Below, piece after piece: positions 37,528-49,056 of a stretch of DNA of 64,000 bases; position 1 is the first letter of the stretch; every line of letters starts with the position of its first letter. A model generated the notes under the pieces. That model had not been told where the DNA came from. It saw only the letters and a program-made list of their open reading frames with translations, and searched no databases. Location: the NCBI GenBank assembly GCA_016647705.1, contig CM028338.1, forward strand, positions 12,802,240 to 12,866,239. The letters run 5' to 3'. Made by a program: the position numbers and the translations under genes. The DNA is from Eucommia ulmoides (lineage: Eukaryota > Streptophyta > Magnoliopsida > Garryales > Eucommiaceae).

Positions 37528-39408
37528 TGATAGGTGTGATTTACCTAACTATTTTCAAACCAAATTAAGTTAGTTTTCGAGCTTTTATATAGTATTTTAT
37601 TATGTTTTAATTAGTTTTATTTCTTTTTGTATAAATCAGGTGTGTGGGGGCAAAAAGATAGAAAACTAGAGCAAAAACAATGAGATCGAACCAAAAGAAG
37701 ACGAAATTACGGTAGATAAACAAGCTCGGAGGCAAAATTGCGAAATAGGCCCACCACCTAGGCGTCTAGACCACCGCCTAGGCACTGAAGATGCTGAGAA
37801 TGACAAAAGGATACTGATAGCCCATCGCCTAGGCGGGGAATTCCTCCGCCTAGGCGAAAACCCCAGCAAAAACATTTCCAAGTCTACCGCCTACTTCTTC
37901 GCCTAGGAGGTCACTAAACCTGCAAAGCCGGTACAGGTGCTGTAACTTCAAGACTATTTTGGAATAAGATTAAATTCGATTTTGGAAACACTTAAAACAT
38001 GGAATTTTTAGATCGTTTTCTTATCTTTCCATAGATTTTTGAATCATCTCAATCGGAGTTCGAATGAAGAAATTACAGTCAAAACAAAATGCAAACCTAC
38101 AGTTCCTCGACCTAGGTGGAAATTCCACCGCCTAGGCGGAAAAATGGTAGAAAGTTAATTGACCTACCTGTGCCTAGGTGGAAAACCCTGCTCCTAGGCG
38201 GAAACCCCTGACACAGCCTTGATATTTATTAGATATTTTGAGATATTTTGGCTATAAATACCATTCCCTCTCCCCTCCTTGTGAACCACCGGCCATTTGG
38301 GCACCTTAGGTCGTATTTAGGCTAGGGTTTAGGAGTTTTAGAGATGGAGCTCACATCCTGAAGTGGAGAAGACAGGAAATCAATCATTGAGCATTCTTAG
38401 TAGTTTATCTTCGGACGAGGCTAAGTTTTTCGATTATTTTTTCTTATTTCTTTATCTTAGGATCATGTGAGCATGTTTAGCTTATTGTTTCATTGTAAAT
38501 GCGGCTAAGGCCAAAGCTAAACATGGATTGTATAGGGATTAACATATAATTTATAAATACATTGTTTGGATGATTTCAGTGTTTCATTTGTGATTGTTCT
38601 TCGTAGTTTGATTGTATTTATCATATTATTTGTTTATCATGCTTAGAATTATAAATGGAGAATACGAGGTTTTGACAAACCCCGGATTCGGATTAGGGTA
38701 AACAAACGCCACGATTCTATAACCTGGTCGGGGTTTGGATTGTGGACAATTGATAACGTTGGGGCAAGACTCACACGACCTAGAGTCATTAAGATGTTGA
38801 GGGGGACTTATTCGTTGACATGAAGTTGCCTTATATCCCCCGTCTTATACTTAGGAGAGGTGGCAAGGGAGTTTACGAACGGAGATTGTCGATAGGGTAA
38901 ATACAATGCATGATCTAACAACTCGGTCGGGAGTTGGATTGTGTGCAATCAATGATACTGGGTGAGACTCACGTGACCTAGGGTCATTAACACGTTGAGG
39001 AGGACTTCTTTGTTGAGTCGAAGTCATGTATTCCCCCGTCTTACACTTGGGAGAGGTGGTGGTGGAGTTTACGTACCGAGGTTGTCAAATAGGTCGAACA
39101 CCGTAAACGTGAGTAAATCGAAATCGAACACGTATTTGTAAACACGTTAATCCCTAGGCAATTCTTCACCCTAAAACATATTATTATATTAGTGTAGTTA
39201 ATTTAGGATATATTAGTATTAGTTTAATTAATTAAATACATTCGTTTTTCGTCTAGATAAGGTTAGGTCACGACAAACGTGGTATTTGATAGTAACGATA
39301 CCAGTCCCTATGGATACGATAACCCGATATTTCACGATCACACTATACTAAACCTTAGACCCCATATACTTGCGAGTATAAGTAGCGGCGTTATTTCGCC
39401 CGCTACCA
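37528..39408 (+). repeat. 3' LTR of the 33117-39408 element (1881 bp)
   Basis: TG...CA ends are present. It holds the CGCCTAGGCGG module at 37755-38205, two ~190-bp tandem units (about 38680-39060), TTAATCCCTAGGCAATTCTTC and the terminal CTTGCGAGTATAAGTAGCGG. Confidence 0.85.
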
Positions 39409-39413
39409 ACTAT
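39409..39413. repeat. Target-site duplication ACTAT (right)
   Basis: Identical to 33112-33116. Confidence 0.85.
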
Positions 39414-40310
39414 CATGTAGGATGAATCAGAGAGCATCCTCTATGCCCAAAGGATCGTCCAACCTGAGAGATCACTCCCCTTTCTCTGGAACAGTGTCTT
39501 TTGTAGCAATAGAACAACCAATACAATCACCCGCCACCCTCGCCAATCCTCGTAGCTGTTGCACATGTACCCATAGCCCTGGTATCCATTACTATTTGAG
39601 AACCACCCCTGGAGCATGTCAAACTCTAGGAATTCCTCGCCGACATTCTGGTAAAGCGGTAGGCGATTCCGTTACGCACCTAGAACCTGCGATAGCCAGG
39701 TCTTTGAAGATAGCAGTGGAAATTGAGGAATTTCACATGTCATAGGAAATCCAATTAAAAAAGGACACCTCCTGGAGATATAGAGTCAACTCAGTTACCC
39801 CGAAGTGGAAGCATGAAGAAGCTGGGATCGAGAGGCGCACCAAACTCTTGATGAGTGGCCCATCTACAACCACCTAGTGAATATTTGTAATATAACTAAG
39901 GGTGGACCATAGAAGCATTGACTCACTCAGGGTCAATGACTCTATCTATCTAGAGAAAGAAAAACGGCTCTGTTGATGAAAGAAGAACCTGATTTGAATA
40001 GTCCTAGAGGAATCGCCCTGAAAAAAATTCACTCAAAGAAAATGTTAAGTACATTTTAAATTCCTTTTTAAAAATTGCATAATTAAATGGTCATACCTGT
40101 CCAGACTGAGCTATAATGCTAGGTCTCCCCACCTTTGGGGAAGAGATAGTGAGATCGGACGAGCGGCCTTTTTTAGAAAGGTGAGCTGGTCGCTTCCCTT
40201 TCTCTTGAGAAGGGAAGCATCAGCCAAAACAACCCAAGATGATATCCTGATATGATAAAGAAAATTCAAGCATAAAATCTTTTTGTCATTAGGTTTATTC
40301 ATTGTTTAAG
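39414..40310 (-). pseudogene. DUF7745/PMD-like coding relic, proximal segment
   Basis: Minus-strand text includes VDGPLIKSLVRLSIPASSCF, then HFGVTELTLYLQEVS (around 39770-39880). This resembles the start of DUF7745/plant-mobile-domain proteins (..LI.ALVE.W.P....F.....E.T.TLEDV..). Further on it reads WRGWRVIVLVVLLLQKTLFQ near 39470-39560, like the LA.LIYG.ILFP segment. Stops and frame changes show it is dead. It is probably a second open frame of the same mobile element as 40630-44488. The plus-strand frame 39422-39745 is its antisense shadow. Confidence 0.4.
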
Positions 40311-40629
40311 GAACGCGTTAGCATTTGATGTTCTAAGAAATACATGCTTACAAATTAAAAAGTGAAGATAAGTTTTATCAGACGACTATCTATGCTACCA
40401 ATATTCTGCCACTGATAATGAATAACAAAGAACTAAAATAAACATATCCATCCCATGCATCCAATACAATAAATAAGCACATTTCAAAGAAAGAAAAACG
40501 TATACATTTATCCTAATATATATACAACTATATCCATAATAAAACACACCCAAAAATGATACATGCACAATACATATAGAGTAATAAAACATATACAACC
40601 ATATCCACTATAGTACATCTCCCAAAATA
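40311..40629. other. AT-rich spacer between the two coding relics
   Basis: Contains repeated ACATATATAACCATATCCA(C/T)-like phrases and no coding. Confidence 0.4.
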
Positions 40630-41263
40630 TAAAATGAACAAACCCAAAGAAAAAGAAAATATATGTGCCTATCGAGGGTCTGACATGGGTGAGTCCATAC
40701 CCTTTCTAGAACCTCTAGTAGGTGGGGTCAACATAGCAAAGGGGATAGAAGCCTCTAGGTCAACCATGAACTCTATTATACCCAGAGTAATTGTACGAGC
40801 CTCAGAAGGAGGAGCCGGAGTCTGGTGATCTAATAATAGCCTGAGAAGTCTACGGATCTCTCACTTTAAGTCCTAACCATGCTGGCGATGCTAATCAACC
40901 TCCTCGTCACCACGGCTAAACCAGAAGGTCAACACCCAGTGACCTAGCAAGGTATTGCCTACTAGGTGTGCTATATCCGTCTGAGAGCCGATCGATAGAC
41001 GTAAAAAACCACTGAAGGTACTCGTCCTTAGAAATTGGGGAGAATAGCTAGTACATCTGCTGGAATCGCTGGTTCAAGTATGTTAGGATCAACATCAGCA
41101 TAGGGTCTAAACCGCACCGCCGAAGGAGGGGAAAGTCGACATAATATACCAAAACTTTGAGGATTCATTCTCTCATCCATGAATAACTCCCAGGAGGATG
41201 AACCTTTGAAGATATAACGCTAGGTTGATAGTGTCATCTAAGGAAGCAACACCGCCCAATGAG

Positions 41264-41268
41264 TGTCT
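41264..41268. repeat. Target-site duplication TGTCT (left)
   Basis: Paired with 42970-42974. Confidence 0.85.
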
Positions 41269-42969
41269 TAATGAGTGGTTTATTTACCAACAAATCAAGT
41301 ACTTTTAGATTCAAATATTTACGTGTTTTCAAGTATTTTTATTAATTTAATATGTTTTTGTTGTAGTTTTTAGGAATTAAAAATAATTGAGAGAAAAGGC
41401 AAAAATATGGTAAAAAAGGTAAATTAGGTTGTAACGGTTCAACAGTGGTGCAGGTATAGTAACTTCAAGATAATTTTTTATCCTCATTATATTCTATTTT
41501 GGAAATACTCAAAACATGGAAGTTGTAGATCTACATCTTAGATTTGCATATATTTTTGAATCACCTCAATCGGAGTTTAGACAAGAACGTTACGGCTAAT
41601 ATACGAACACATGTCAAATCTACGAAAATCGCGCTGCAGTTCGTTTTTGCAAGAATCACTGCCCATAGCGCGCTCCCTTCGTCCAAAAGCATTTGAAAAC
41701 CCAAAAACCCTATTTTTTAATGCCTACAAATACCCCTTTATAACTCAAACACATGGGAAGAAAAGAGAGGAAGAAGAGAGGCAATTTTAGAAGATACGAG
41801 AGGCGATTTTGGGTGAGAAAACACCCAATGGTGGAAATTTGATGCGAGATTGAGAAGGAAAACACCATTGGTGGAATTTGGGATTGAAGATTTGGAGCTC
41901 AAACCCACAATAAGCATTTTATCTTCCCTACTTTCTCCCTAATCTTTATTTAATTTTGTATTTATAATATTGTATCAAACATGTTTACATTTATGAATTT
42001 ATTGAAAAAATTGGTTATGAATTTATCTATCTTGAGTTAATATTTATATCTAGGGCTAAATGTAGTTTTGTTTGAATCGTGTTTTGAATATTTTGTTAAT
42101 TGTTTGATTTAATTCCATTTTATGCATCTCTTATGGTTAATGTGTTTGATTCATGTGGCCAATGAATTAGATGAGTTTAGGTTACGAATTTTATACTCGA
42201 GAGAAGTTGAATTTGTAACTGGAATTGGGAGTTCATAACTTAGGTTGTTGTGAGTTTGGAAGGAAATCAACACCTAAGTAATCTAGTTGGAAATTTAGGA
42301 TTTTGTGAAATCAGGAGGTGATCAAGTTCTAGATTTAACAATTTGGATTTATATTTAATTGTGTTTGCCTTCTTAATGCTTCTAATTTATGGTCACATAC
42401 GGTATTTTGGTTGAATTGTGAACTTGGGATTTGACACTCGGGAGAGGTAATATCAGGTTCGGACTTAGGTTAAACATAATATAAGCTTTAATACATTGAG
42501 AGATATTTAGAGCTTGCATAATCTATAGGGTCAGGTATAGAGAATGTTTTCACCTAAATACTAGATAGGAATATCAGTATTGAAGTGTTTACATACTCTC
42601 TCACTTGACGCTCGGGAGAGGTAATAAGAGAGCAATAGCACGGGGACCTTCATTATTGAATAAATGGAATTAACTAATAATTACTTAATGGGAAAACATG
42701 AGAATAACGAGATGTAATCAAGCCCCTAGAACATTTGTGCATAGATAATCCATATTTTATTTTATTTTTGTATTTATATTTGTTTTAGTTTATTTTTATG
42801 AAAACCCAAAATTTGATCGCCTAAATAAAGTTATTTTACGATAATTGCGGTAGTTAACGACAATTTAAACCAATCCAATTCTTGTGAATACGACAACCTT
42901 ATTCTCTTTATACTATTAAAACTTGACCCATACATATGTGGTATTGTAGTGACAAATAATTCGCTACCA
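41269..42969 (+). mobile_element. Athila-like solo LTR (1701 bp)
   Basis: It starts TAATGAGTGGTTTATT (TG mutated to TA) and ends TTCGCTACCA, flanked by identical TGTCT pentamers. The start is nearly the same as the LTR at 13302 (minus). Family blocks are present: CACTCGGGAGAGGTAAT at 42434, GACGCTCGGGAGAGGTAAT at 42605, CAATCCAATTCTTGTGAATACGAC near 42870. No internal region follows. Confidence 0.85.
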
Positions 42970-42974
42970 TGTCT
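42970..42974. repeat. Target-site duplication TGTCT (right)
   Basis: Identical to 41264-41268. Confidence 0.85.
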
Positions 42975-44488
42975 CATTGGTATGATTGCCATACGATGTC
43001 TCTACGTGACAGGAACTCTAACAAAGTATGGGCCACCACGTGATCTCAAAATGAGTACCCCTCCTCCAAGACGGAACGATGCCACTTCACCCTACATGAG
43101 AAGCATTCCTCTGTAGTAGAATAGGGGTGACATGAGAGAAACCACTCATATACCCAATACTGCAAGAAAATCAAAACAAATAAAAGTGCTAAGTAATAAA
43201 AAAAAGAATATAAAGAATAAGTTAAAAAATCTAAAATGAACTCACGGGTAAAAATTGCCAAAACCCTGTAATGCTACCGACCCGAGCTGATACATGAGAA
43301 TGTATCCCTGCCAAGAAGGCTGCAAATGTGAAGCTCCTCCAGTCAAGGTCTGCCAAGCCGGCCAAATTGCTTAGATTCCCTATCAAGTAGAGAGGGATGG
43401 TAGAACTCAAAGAAGCCATAAAAGTCTCACCAAGAAATTGAAGTAGTAGAACGCGATAGTATTGATCCCTCAACACCGGATCCTCTGGAGCTAGGAGTGT
43501 GAAGACCGACTCATGCCCTAAATGGCTGTGTCATATATGCATTCCACTCATCGCCTTTACTGGTATCCTAACTAGAAGCCTCTCTACCTCAGCCCATGAG
43601 TTCTCCCTCAATGGAATAGTCCATCTTCGGAAACGAACCTCGATAATCATTGCCCAGTCGAGGGGCGTCAACACCAACTCTCTATAGACTAGGTGAATAG
43701 AATTTTTTGTAAAAAACTAGTGATTGATCAGGTTACTAGGATTCCCATGATCTATGAGAGTGTCCGAAATAGTGAGGAAATCTCTGAAGCCGTATGCCTA
43801 GAGGAATATGCGATCGTTGGGGTGCATCCTCTTTCGGTAGAGAGTGTAAAAAGTCAGCCATGCTCCCCTGAAATTCCCATTACAACGGGGGTTGACCTAT
43901 ACAAATTCAACCCATGAAGTAATAAGATATTTGTTTTTTTAGAAAGAAAGACTAATTAATAAAGGGTTTTTGCAGTAAAACTTGAGCAGAATAGAGAAAA
44001 TTAGAAAGATGATCCTGAATATCTCTAACTGAGGTCTAATCCTCGAGCTCTACGAGATGAAGCCATGTCGCATCAAAAGTGAGGGCTCTATCTCAAAATG
44101 GTTTAGGAATAGGATCCCTAGGCTAGAAGTCATCTCTTGGAAAATCGTCAGGAATGCCCCACTCGGGCATCTTATCCTTTAGAGGGACGTAGTTGGGATT
44201 TGTCGCTATCTCAGCTGTGTCGGAAGGGCCAGTAAAATCATGATACCTAGGAGAATCCGACGAACCAGCGATTGTCGAGTCATTGACTCTACACACTCTG
44301 AAGATCTCCTCAGTAGTAGAGGCTGAAAGGATAGGCATATCATCAAAATTCCTGAGTGCCGATGTCCTAGGTCGACCTCGAGTGTGCTTTGAAGCACTCC
44401 CTCTGATCGGGGTTTCAGGCGCTTTGGCCTTCCCATGAGAGAGGGAAGGATGATGGCCACCATCATCAAAAAATCCAACGGCTGACAT

Positions 44489-45675
44489 AGTGTCGTCTAG
44501 AAAGAAAAATCAAAGTTCAATTACTAGGGTTTTGACTAGAGGGATAAGTGGGAATTACTAGGGTTTGTACGTGACCTTTAGAAGACATGTCAGACTCGTA
44601 GCTGCCATCATTCTACAAAATCAATCGCGAACGGCTGTGACGAATCTCAAAATGATTTATCACTAGCCGAACGCTAGGGGCAAGGGATTGTGTTCATCCC
44701 TCCGAGAACAACGATGGCTTTTCTGCCTTCTTAGGTTGAAATATATGTTACTATTTAAATTAAGGCATAATCAAGAAAACCGAATCGAGAACTCCCACCC
44801 CTAAAACATGTGATATACCAAAAAATCGCAAACCCATCTCACTTTGGAGAAATAGTAAAATACTAAATCAAATACACCAATATAAGAACAACAGTGATAT
44901 TCAAGTGATAATCTAATTAAATTACACTACCAATCTGGTGTAATAAAAGATGATATCCAAGACTCTAAAAAAAATGTATAATATATATACAAACGTGAAA
45001 TTTTTTATAGCTACGTTTATGTAAAATCAAAAATCCGTCTCTGAAAAATAAAAATATCATACACTAAGCTTTTTTTCCATATGATATAGTGATAAAACCA
45101 AACCATAACAAACTAATTCCTAATATCATCTACCAAAAATACAATTTTTAAAACAAATTTGGTAAAAAATATACAAAATTATTGATCCATGTACATAATA
45201 CACTACAAACAAAATTAATCCCTAATTTATCTTCTAAACATGATTAAACACAATAATCATGCATGGGAAAAATGAAAAACAATATTGCACCACCCTAAAA
45301 ATCACCAAAAATCCCACTTCACTTGGCTAGGGAAGAACACTACCTATTTCTAGTCTAAATCATGAAATGAACTTAAAATCATGCATTTCATGTGATATAC
45401 AAACTCAAAATGCAAGATCATTGCATGCGTTTTCAAAGAAATAAAGGTTTCTAAAAAAAAATGATAAAATCCTAACTTAGGGTTCAAAGATCATCAATTT
45501 TGAAAAAACAAATATGTGGGAAATGATCTTCGTAATGGGGACTTACTTCTTAACGGATGAAAAATAGAAGAAAATCAAAAAGGAAGTGAGAAAACTCAAG
45601 CATTCCGCCGCACCAACTATTCCTGCTGCCGATTTTTATCCCTGCTTTTCGATGAACAAACGGGCCACTGGCCTA

Positions 45676-45681
<6 letters not shown>
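44489..45681. other. AT-rich flank of the PMD relic; no gene seen
   Basis: Upstream side of the minus-strand PMD frame. No clear TATA-type promoter can be argued. The frame 45586-45774 is an artefact of a poly-A tract. Confidence 0.4.

Positions 45682-45727
<46 letters not shown>
45682..45727. repeat. Poly-A tract, 46 bases
   Basis: Uninterrupted A run following CTATCTTTT. It could be a retroposed 3' end or simple slippage; no flanking target duplication is evident. Confidence 0.95.
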
Positions 45728-45732
<5 letters not shown>

Positions 45733-45756
45733 GCACAAGGACCAATGTGCAGGGAT
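45727..45756. repeat. Perfect 11-bp stem-loop
   Basis: ATCCCTGCACA pairs exactly with TGTGCAGGGAT across an 8-base loop, directly after the poly-A tract. Confidence 0.8.
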
Positions 45757-47637
45757 GCAGAAACGACATCCTGACCAATTTTTGTTAAAAATGATTTTTT
45801 TTATTTTTAAATTTTATTTTTGAGCATATTTTATGCAGAAAATAAGAAGGATAAACTTACCTCGAGACACGTAAAATGTCAGAAAGCATGCTTGAGTTGA
45901 TGGTCTACACAATGACAAGAGGCTCTAAGTCATGAAGTTATAAATCTTGAAAAGTAGACATCAAATCATAACTAACGTCAAATCGAACGATTATCAAACC
46001 AAGAAGGGTCAAATCAAAATCAAATAGAATCGCTTACGATATAATAAATTTAACAATAGAATTTAACCTGAAAAATACCTATCGATATTATAAATGGCCT
46101 GGGTGTTACGACAATAGGCAAAATACTAAAAAGAATGAACTTAAAAAATATAATAATGCAATAATAAACTTGTAGGCGGATGTATTTAGCGATTTTAATC
46201 AATAAAATCCTGAATTCATTTCTCATCACCTATGACAAATGGCTAGACGAACCGATTTAGCTTCATAATCCTGTAATTAATCAAGTCTCCTCCCCAGCCT
46301 GCTAGTTGGGGCATATTTTACACTGTTAATAATCACAAATCGCACAATAGTAAGTGTCGAATTAGATTCCCCGACGGAAACTTATCCAGTTGCTCTAGTC
46401 TATAATTGGGGAACATTTCATCATATTCAAGTATTCATGTTGGAAACAACATTCATTTTGTCTAATAATGTGAAATGAAGTTCAAAAATCACAATTAACT
46501 TAATTTAAATTCATTAAACCTAAAGATGTAGGAACTACGTGTCAACCTGATTCCTGGCAAGTCTAGAATACATAGGAAACCCTTTTGGGGTTCGGTTGAC
46601 AACTTAAAAGACGATGAACTACTTGTCAACCTAATTCCCGGTGAATTGCGAGATACATAGGAAACCCTTATGGGTTTAGTTGATAACCAAAAGAGGATGA
46701 ACTATGTTCGACCTGATTCTCAGCAAGTCTGGGATATATAGGAAACTTTTTTAAGGTACGGTCATTAACTTTAAAATCCTTCATCCAATCAAAGATGAAC
46801 TACGCTCTGGCATGATTCTTAGTTATCTAAGATACATGGGCAACCCATAGTATGGGTTTGGTCGTCATTAACAAAAATCCCACACCAATTGGGATCTAAT
46901 CATTTTATGAACTATTTAAAAATCCCCACAGAGTCGCTCAATAATAAAATTCCTCAATCAATTGGGATTGAACCATATGAAATATAATGCTAACCCATCA
47001 ATCATGATTTAATCATATTAACTATAATCAACCAAGGAAGAATTAAGTGTCGACCTAAGTCTTGTAAATAGCAGGATACATGAAATCTTTATAGATTGGG
47101 TTGTCATATTTAATAAAATTCCTCTATCCCCAACAGACTATGCTTTGACCTGTATCAAGGCACATCTCCCAATAAGTCCCTTGACTTTCTTGAGAATGTT
47201 GATTTTCAATCGTTTTGTTATGTAGACAACAAAGGGTGCCTATGCTCAACCTGCGCGATGACCTGATCCTTGGTAGACTACCAAGGTACGTAGGAAGCTC
47301 TTGTGGGTACGGTTAACAATCTAAGATAGCACAGCAAGGGCCAAACTACATTTTGATTGGATTCTTAACCTAAAAAAATAGTGTATGTAGATAGCCTAGT
47401 TGGGTTTCGGTCATGCGACAATCATCATCCATAACAGAAATATCAATATATATAAACAAACCAACAAGATTTCCAGACTAAACCAAAGATTATAATTTCA
47501 ATCTTAGTTTAGGATATAGGGGCAAATCAAGTGGGCTCTGCTGCATCCTCTGAACACTCAAGAGATAGTCCCGTGCCCAAGCTAGAGCTTGGGCACATTA
47601 TATTCGGTTTCTTCATTTAGAATCTGTAATGGGACTC
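45757..47637. mobile_element. Probable Gypsy LTR/leader remnant with tandem repeats
   Basis: No coding is seen. 46520-47430 carries a family of ~80-110 bp repeats. TTGGGGCATATTTTACAC at 46307 and GAGCTTGGGCACATTA at 47585 are similar to phrases near 61833. Repeats of this kind are seen in LTRs of Ogre/Tat-type elements; that assignment is an inference. Confidence 0.4.
46520..47430. repeat. ~8 diverged repeats with a GGATACATAGGAAACCC core
   Basis: Each unit has GAACTA(C/T)G..(C/T)GACCTGATTC, then a (G)GATACATAGGAAACCC-like core, then GGGTTCGGTTG. Unit starts lie near 46531, 46612, 46695, 46795, 47035, 47146, 47250 and 47345. The reverse complement of the core is at 56208-56240. Confidence 0.7.
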
Positions 47638-48928
47638 TAATAGGTGAAATTTATCTATCTATTTCCAAGTCCAATTTGGTAGTTTTCCAGTATTCTTGTA
47701 GTGTTTTAATTCGTTTTAATTATTTTTTTTTTGTTCAAACTAGGGGTTAGGAGCGAAAACGATTGAAAAACGAGGAAATCGATAGCAAGACAGTGGAGGA
47801 ACGTTGAAAAAGATCAAAGATCAACACTGCAGCGATGGAAGGGCAGAACGCCCACTGCTTTACCACCACTGCAGCGGTGGCTCTCGTTGTTGCAGCGATG
47901 ACCCTACCGACATACCACCGCTGCAGTGCTGAAGCCCCTAGCTGTAAAATATTTTTAGATATTTTTGTTCCCATTTTGTTCTAATTTTATTCCCACTTTT
48001 TGAAGACACATTTTTGGGACTCTCTTGAGAGCTCCAAGGAATACCAATGAGGAGATATCATCCATTTAAAGAGGAGAAATCAAGATCGGAGTGGAAATCA
48101 TGGACGCGAAACTATCAATTCTTCAGATAACTACTATTCTCCTTTATTTCTCTCTTTATTTCTTAAACCCTTGTTGGTATTTGATGTTGTTTAGCTTGTT
48201 TATAGTTGAATATTAGGATATGGCCATGTGCAGCTAAACATGTATTGTCTAGGGTTTGATGTAGTCCATGAAAATGTTGTTTGAATATATCATATTTTGT
48301 TAACAGTTGTTTATTTTTATCCGATTGGGTTTAAGGTTTTATTACTTCCAATGTATGCTTGTTATGATATATTGGTTGGTTTAACACTCAGGAAAGGTAA
48401 CCCCGGATTCTGACTAGGGTTTAAACACAATGCGACGATCTAATAACTCAGGAGAGTATTAGAAAGTGTGCAATCCATGGGGTTGGGGCGAGAATCAAAT
48501 GATCAGTGTCGTTGAACACTATATGGGGACATCAACATTGACACGAAGTTGCATATTCATTCACTTTACACTCGGGAGATATAGTGACTTAGTTTTCGCT
48601 ACCTAGATTGTTGGATAGTTTGAATGTCGTTAATGTGAACTAGATTAAATTGAACACGTATTAGTGAATGAAGTTAATCCCTAGACAATATACTCCCATA
48701 AACGTTAATATTAGTATTATAGTTTAATTAGTTAATTAGTTTAGTTTTATTATTAATATAAAAACCCTAAAATTGAATCGTCTAGATAAAATTCGGTTAT
48801 GGCAATCGCGGTACTTAATGACAATTTAATTCAATCTCTATGGATACGACAACCCTTACTCTTCCCACTATATTAAAATTTGACCTATACACTTGCGGTA
48901 AAAGTAGCGACGTAATATTCTGCTACTA
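47638..48928 (+). mobile_element. Athila-like 5' LTR (~1.29 kb)
   Basis: It starts TAATAGGTGAAATTTATC and ends ATTCTGCTACTA, just before a near-perfect tRNA-Asp primer site. A single ~190-bp unit lies at 48370-48580. The palindromic module CCACCACTGCAGCGGTGG and variants lie at 47825-47940. The minus frame 47747-47974 is an artefact of this module. Confidence 0.8.
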
Positions 48929-48934
48929 AGTTTT

Positions 48935-48951
48935 TGGCGCCATTGCCGGGG
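48935..48951 (+). other. Primer binding site (tRNA-Asp type)
   Basis: TGGCGCCATTGCCGGGG differs by one base from the perfect complement of the plant tRNA-Asp 3' end used by Athila elements. Confidence 0.85.
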
Positions 48952-49056
48952 TTTGGTTTTTGGATTGTTGTTGATATTGTGAGTAAGTAACTTGATTTTA
49001 ATTTAGGCATTTATTTTATTTTTAATTTTTGTTTTTAGTTTTGTTTATCTTGCGAG

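Larger units (their letters stand above)
33117..39408 (+). mobile_element. Complete non-autonomous Athila-like LTR retrotransposon
   Basis: This 6.3 kb element is bounded by ACTAT duplications. The 5' LTR starts TGATAGGTGTGATC at 33117. The 3' LTR starts TGATAGGTGTGATT at 37528 and ends CCCGCTACCA at 39408. A polypurine tract (AAGTTTGGGGGTATT) lies directly before the 3' LTR. Inside there is no pol. A gag start remains near 35756-35820 (LDRRVLMHP, WDSKPFYT) and is joined to the gag tail/UTR block at about 35880. TCTTGGGAGGCAACCCAAG, the Athila-type 3' UTR mark, is at 35939. The LTRs differ by many substitutions and a ~140-bp indel near 38030-38170, so the insertion is old. Mobilisation, if any, needed enzymes supplied by another element. 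Confidence 0.85.
40630..44488 (-). pseudogene. Plant mobile domain (PMD)-like gene relic, interrupted by a solo LTR
   Basis: Minus strand. It opens at 44488 with MSAVGFFDDGGHHPSLSHGK and an Arg/Pro-rich N-terminus (to about 44123). From about 43690 it reads YRELVLTPLDWAMIIEVRFR, a form of the PMD start (E.T.TPLDFA.I.GL.F), then PEDPVLRDQYYRVLLLQFLG, STIPLYLIGNLSNLAGLADL and IHSHVSARVGSITGFWQFLP. Sequence across a GT-AG intron (43160-43245) continues in frame with YWVYEWFL. After the solo LTR 41269-42969 it resumes with PYADVDPNILEP and KDEYLQWFFTSIDRL, typical of the PMD distal part, ending near 40660. Stops and frame changes are present. PMD proteins derive from or ride on transposable elements; the parent could be an Ogre/Tat-like Gypsy element, a MULE, or a MAIL-like gene. 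Confidence 0.5.

Noticed and set aside
39422-39745. Plus-strand 107-residue frame
   Set aside because: Lies antisense to text that resembles a DUF7745-like domain on the minus strand; the plus translation has no family resemblance.
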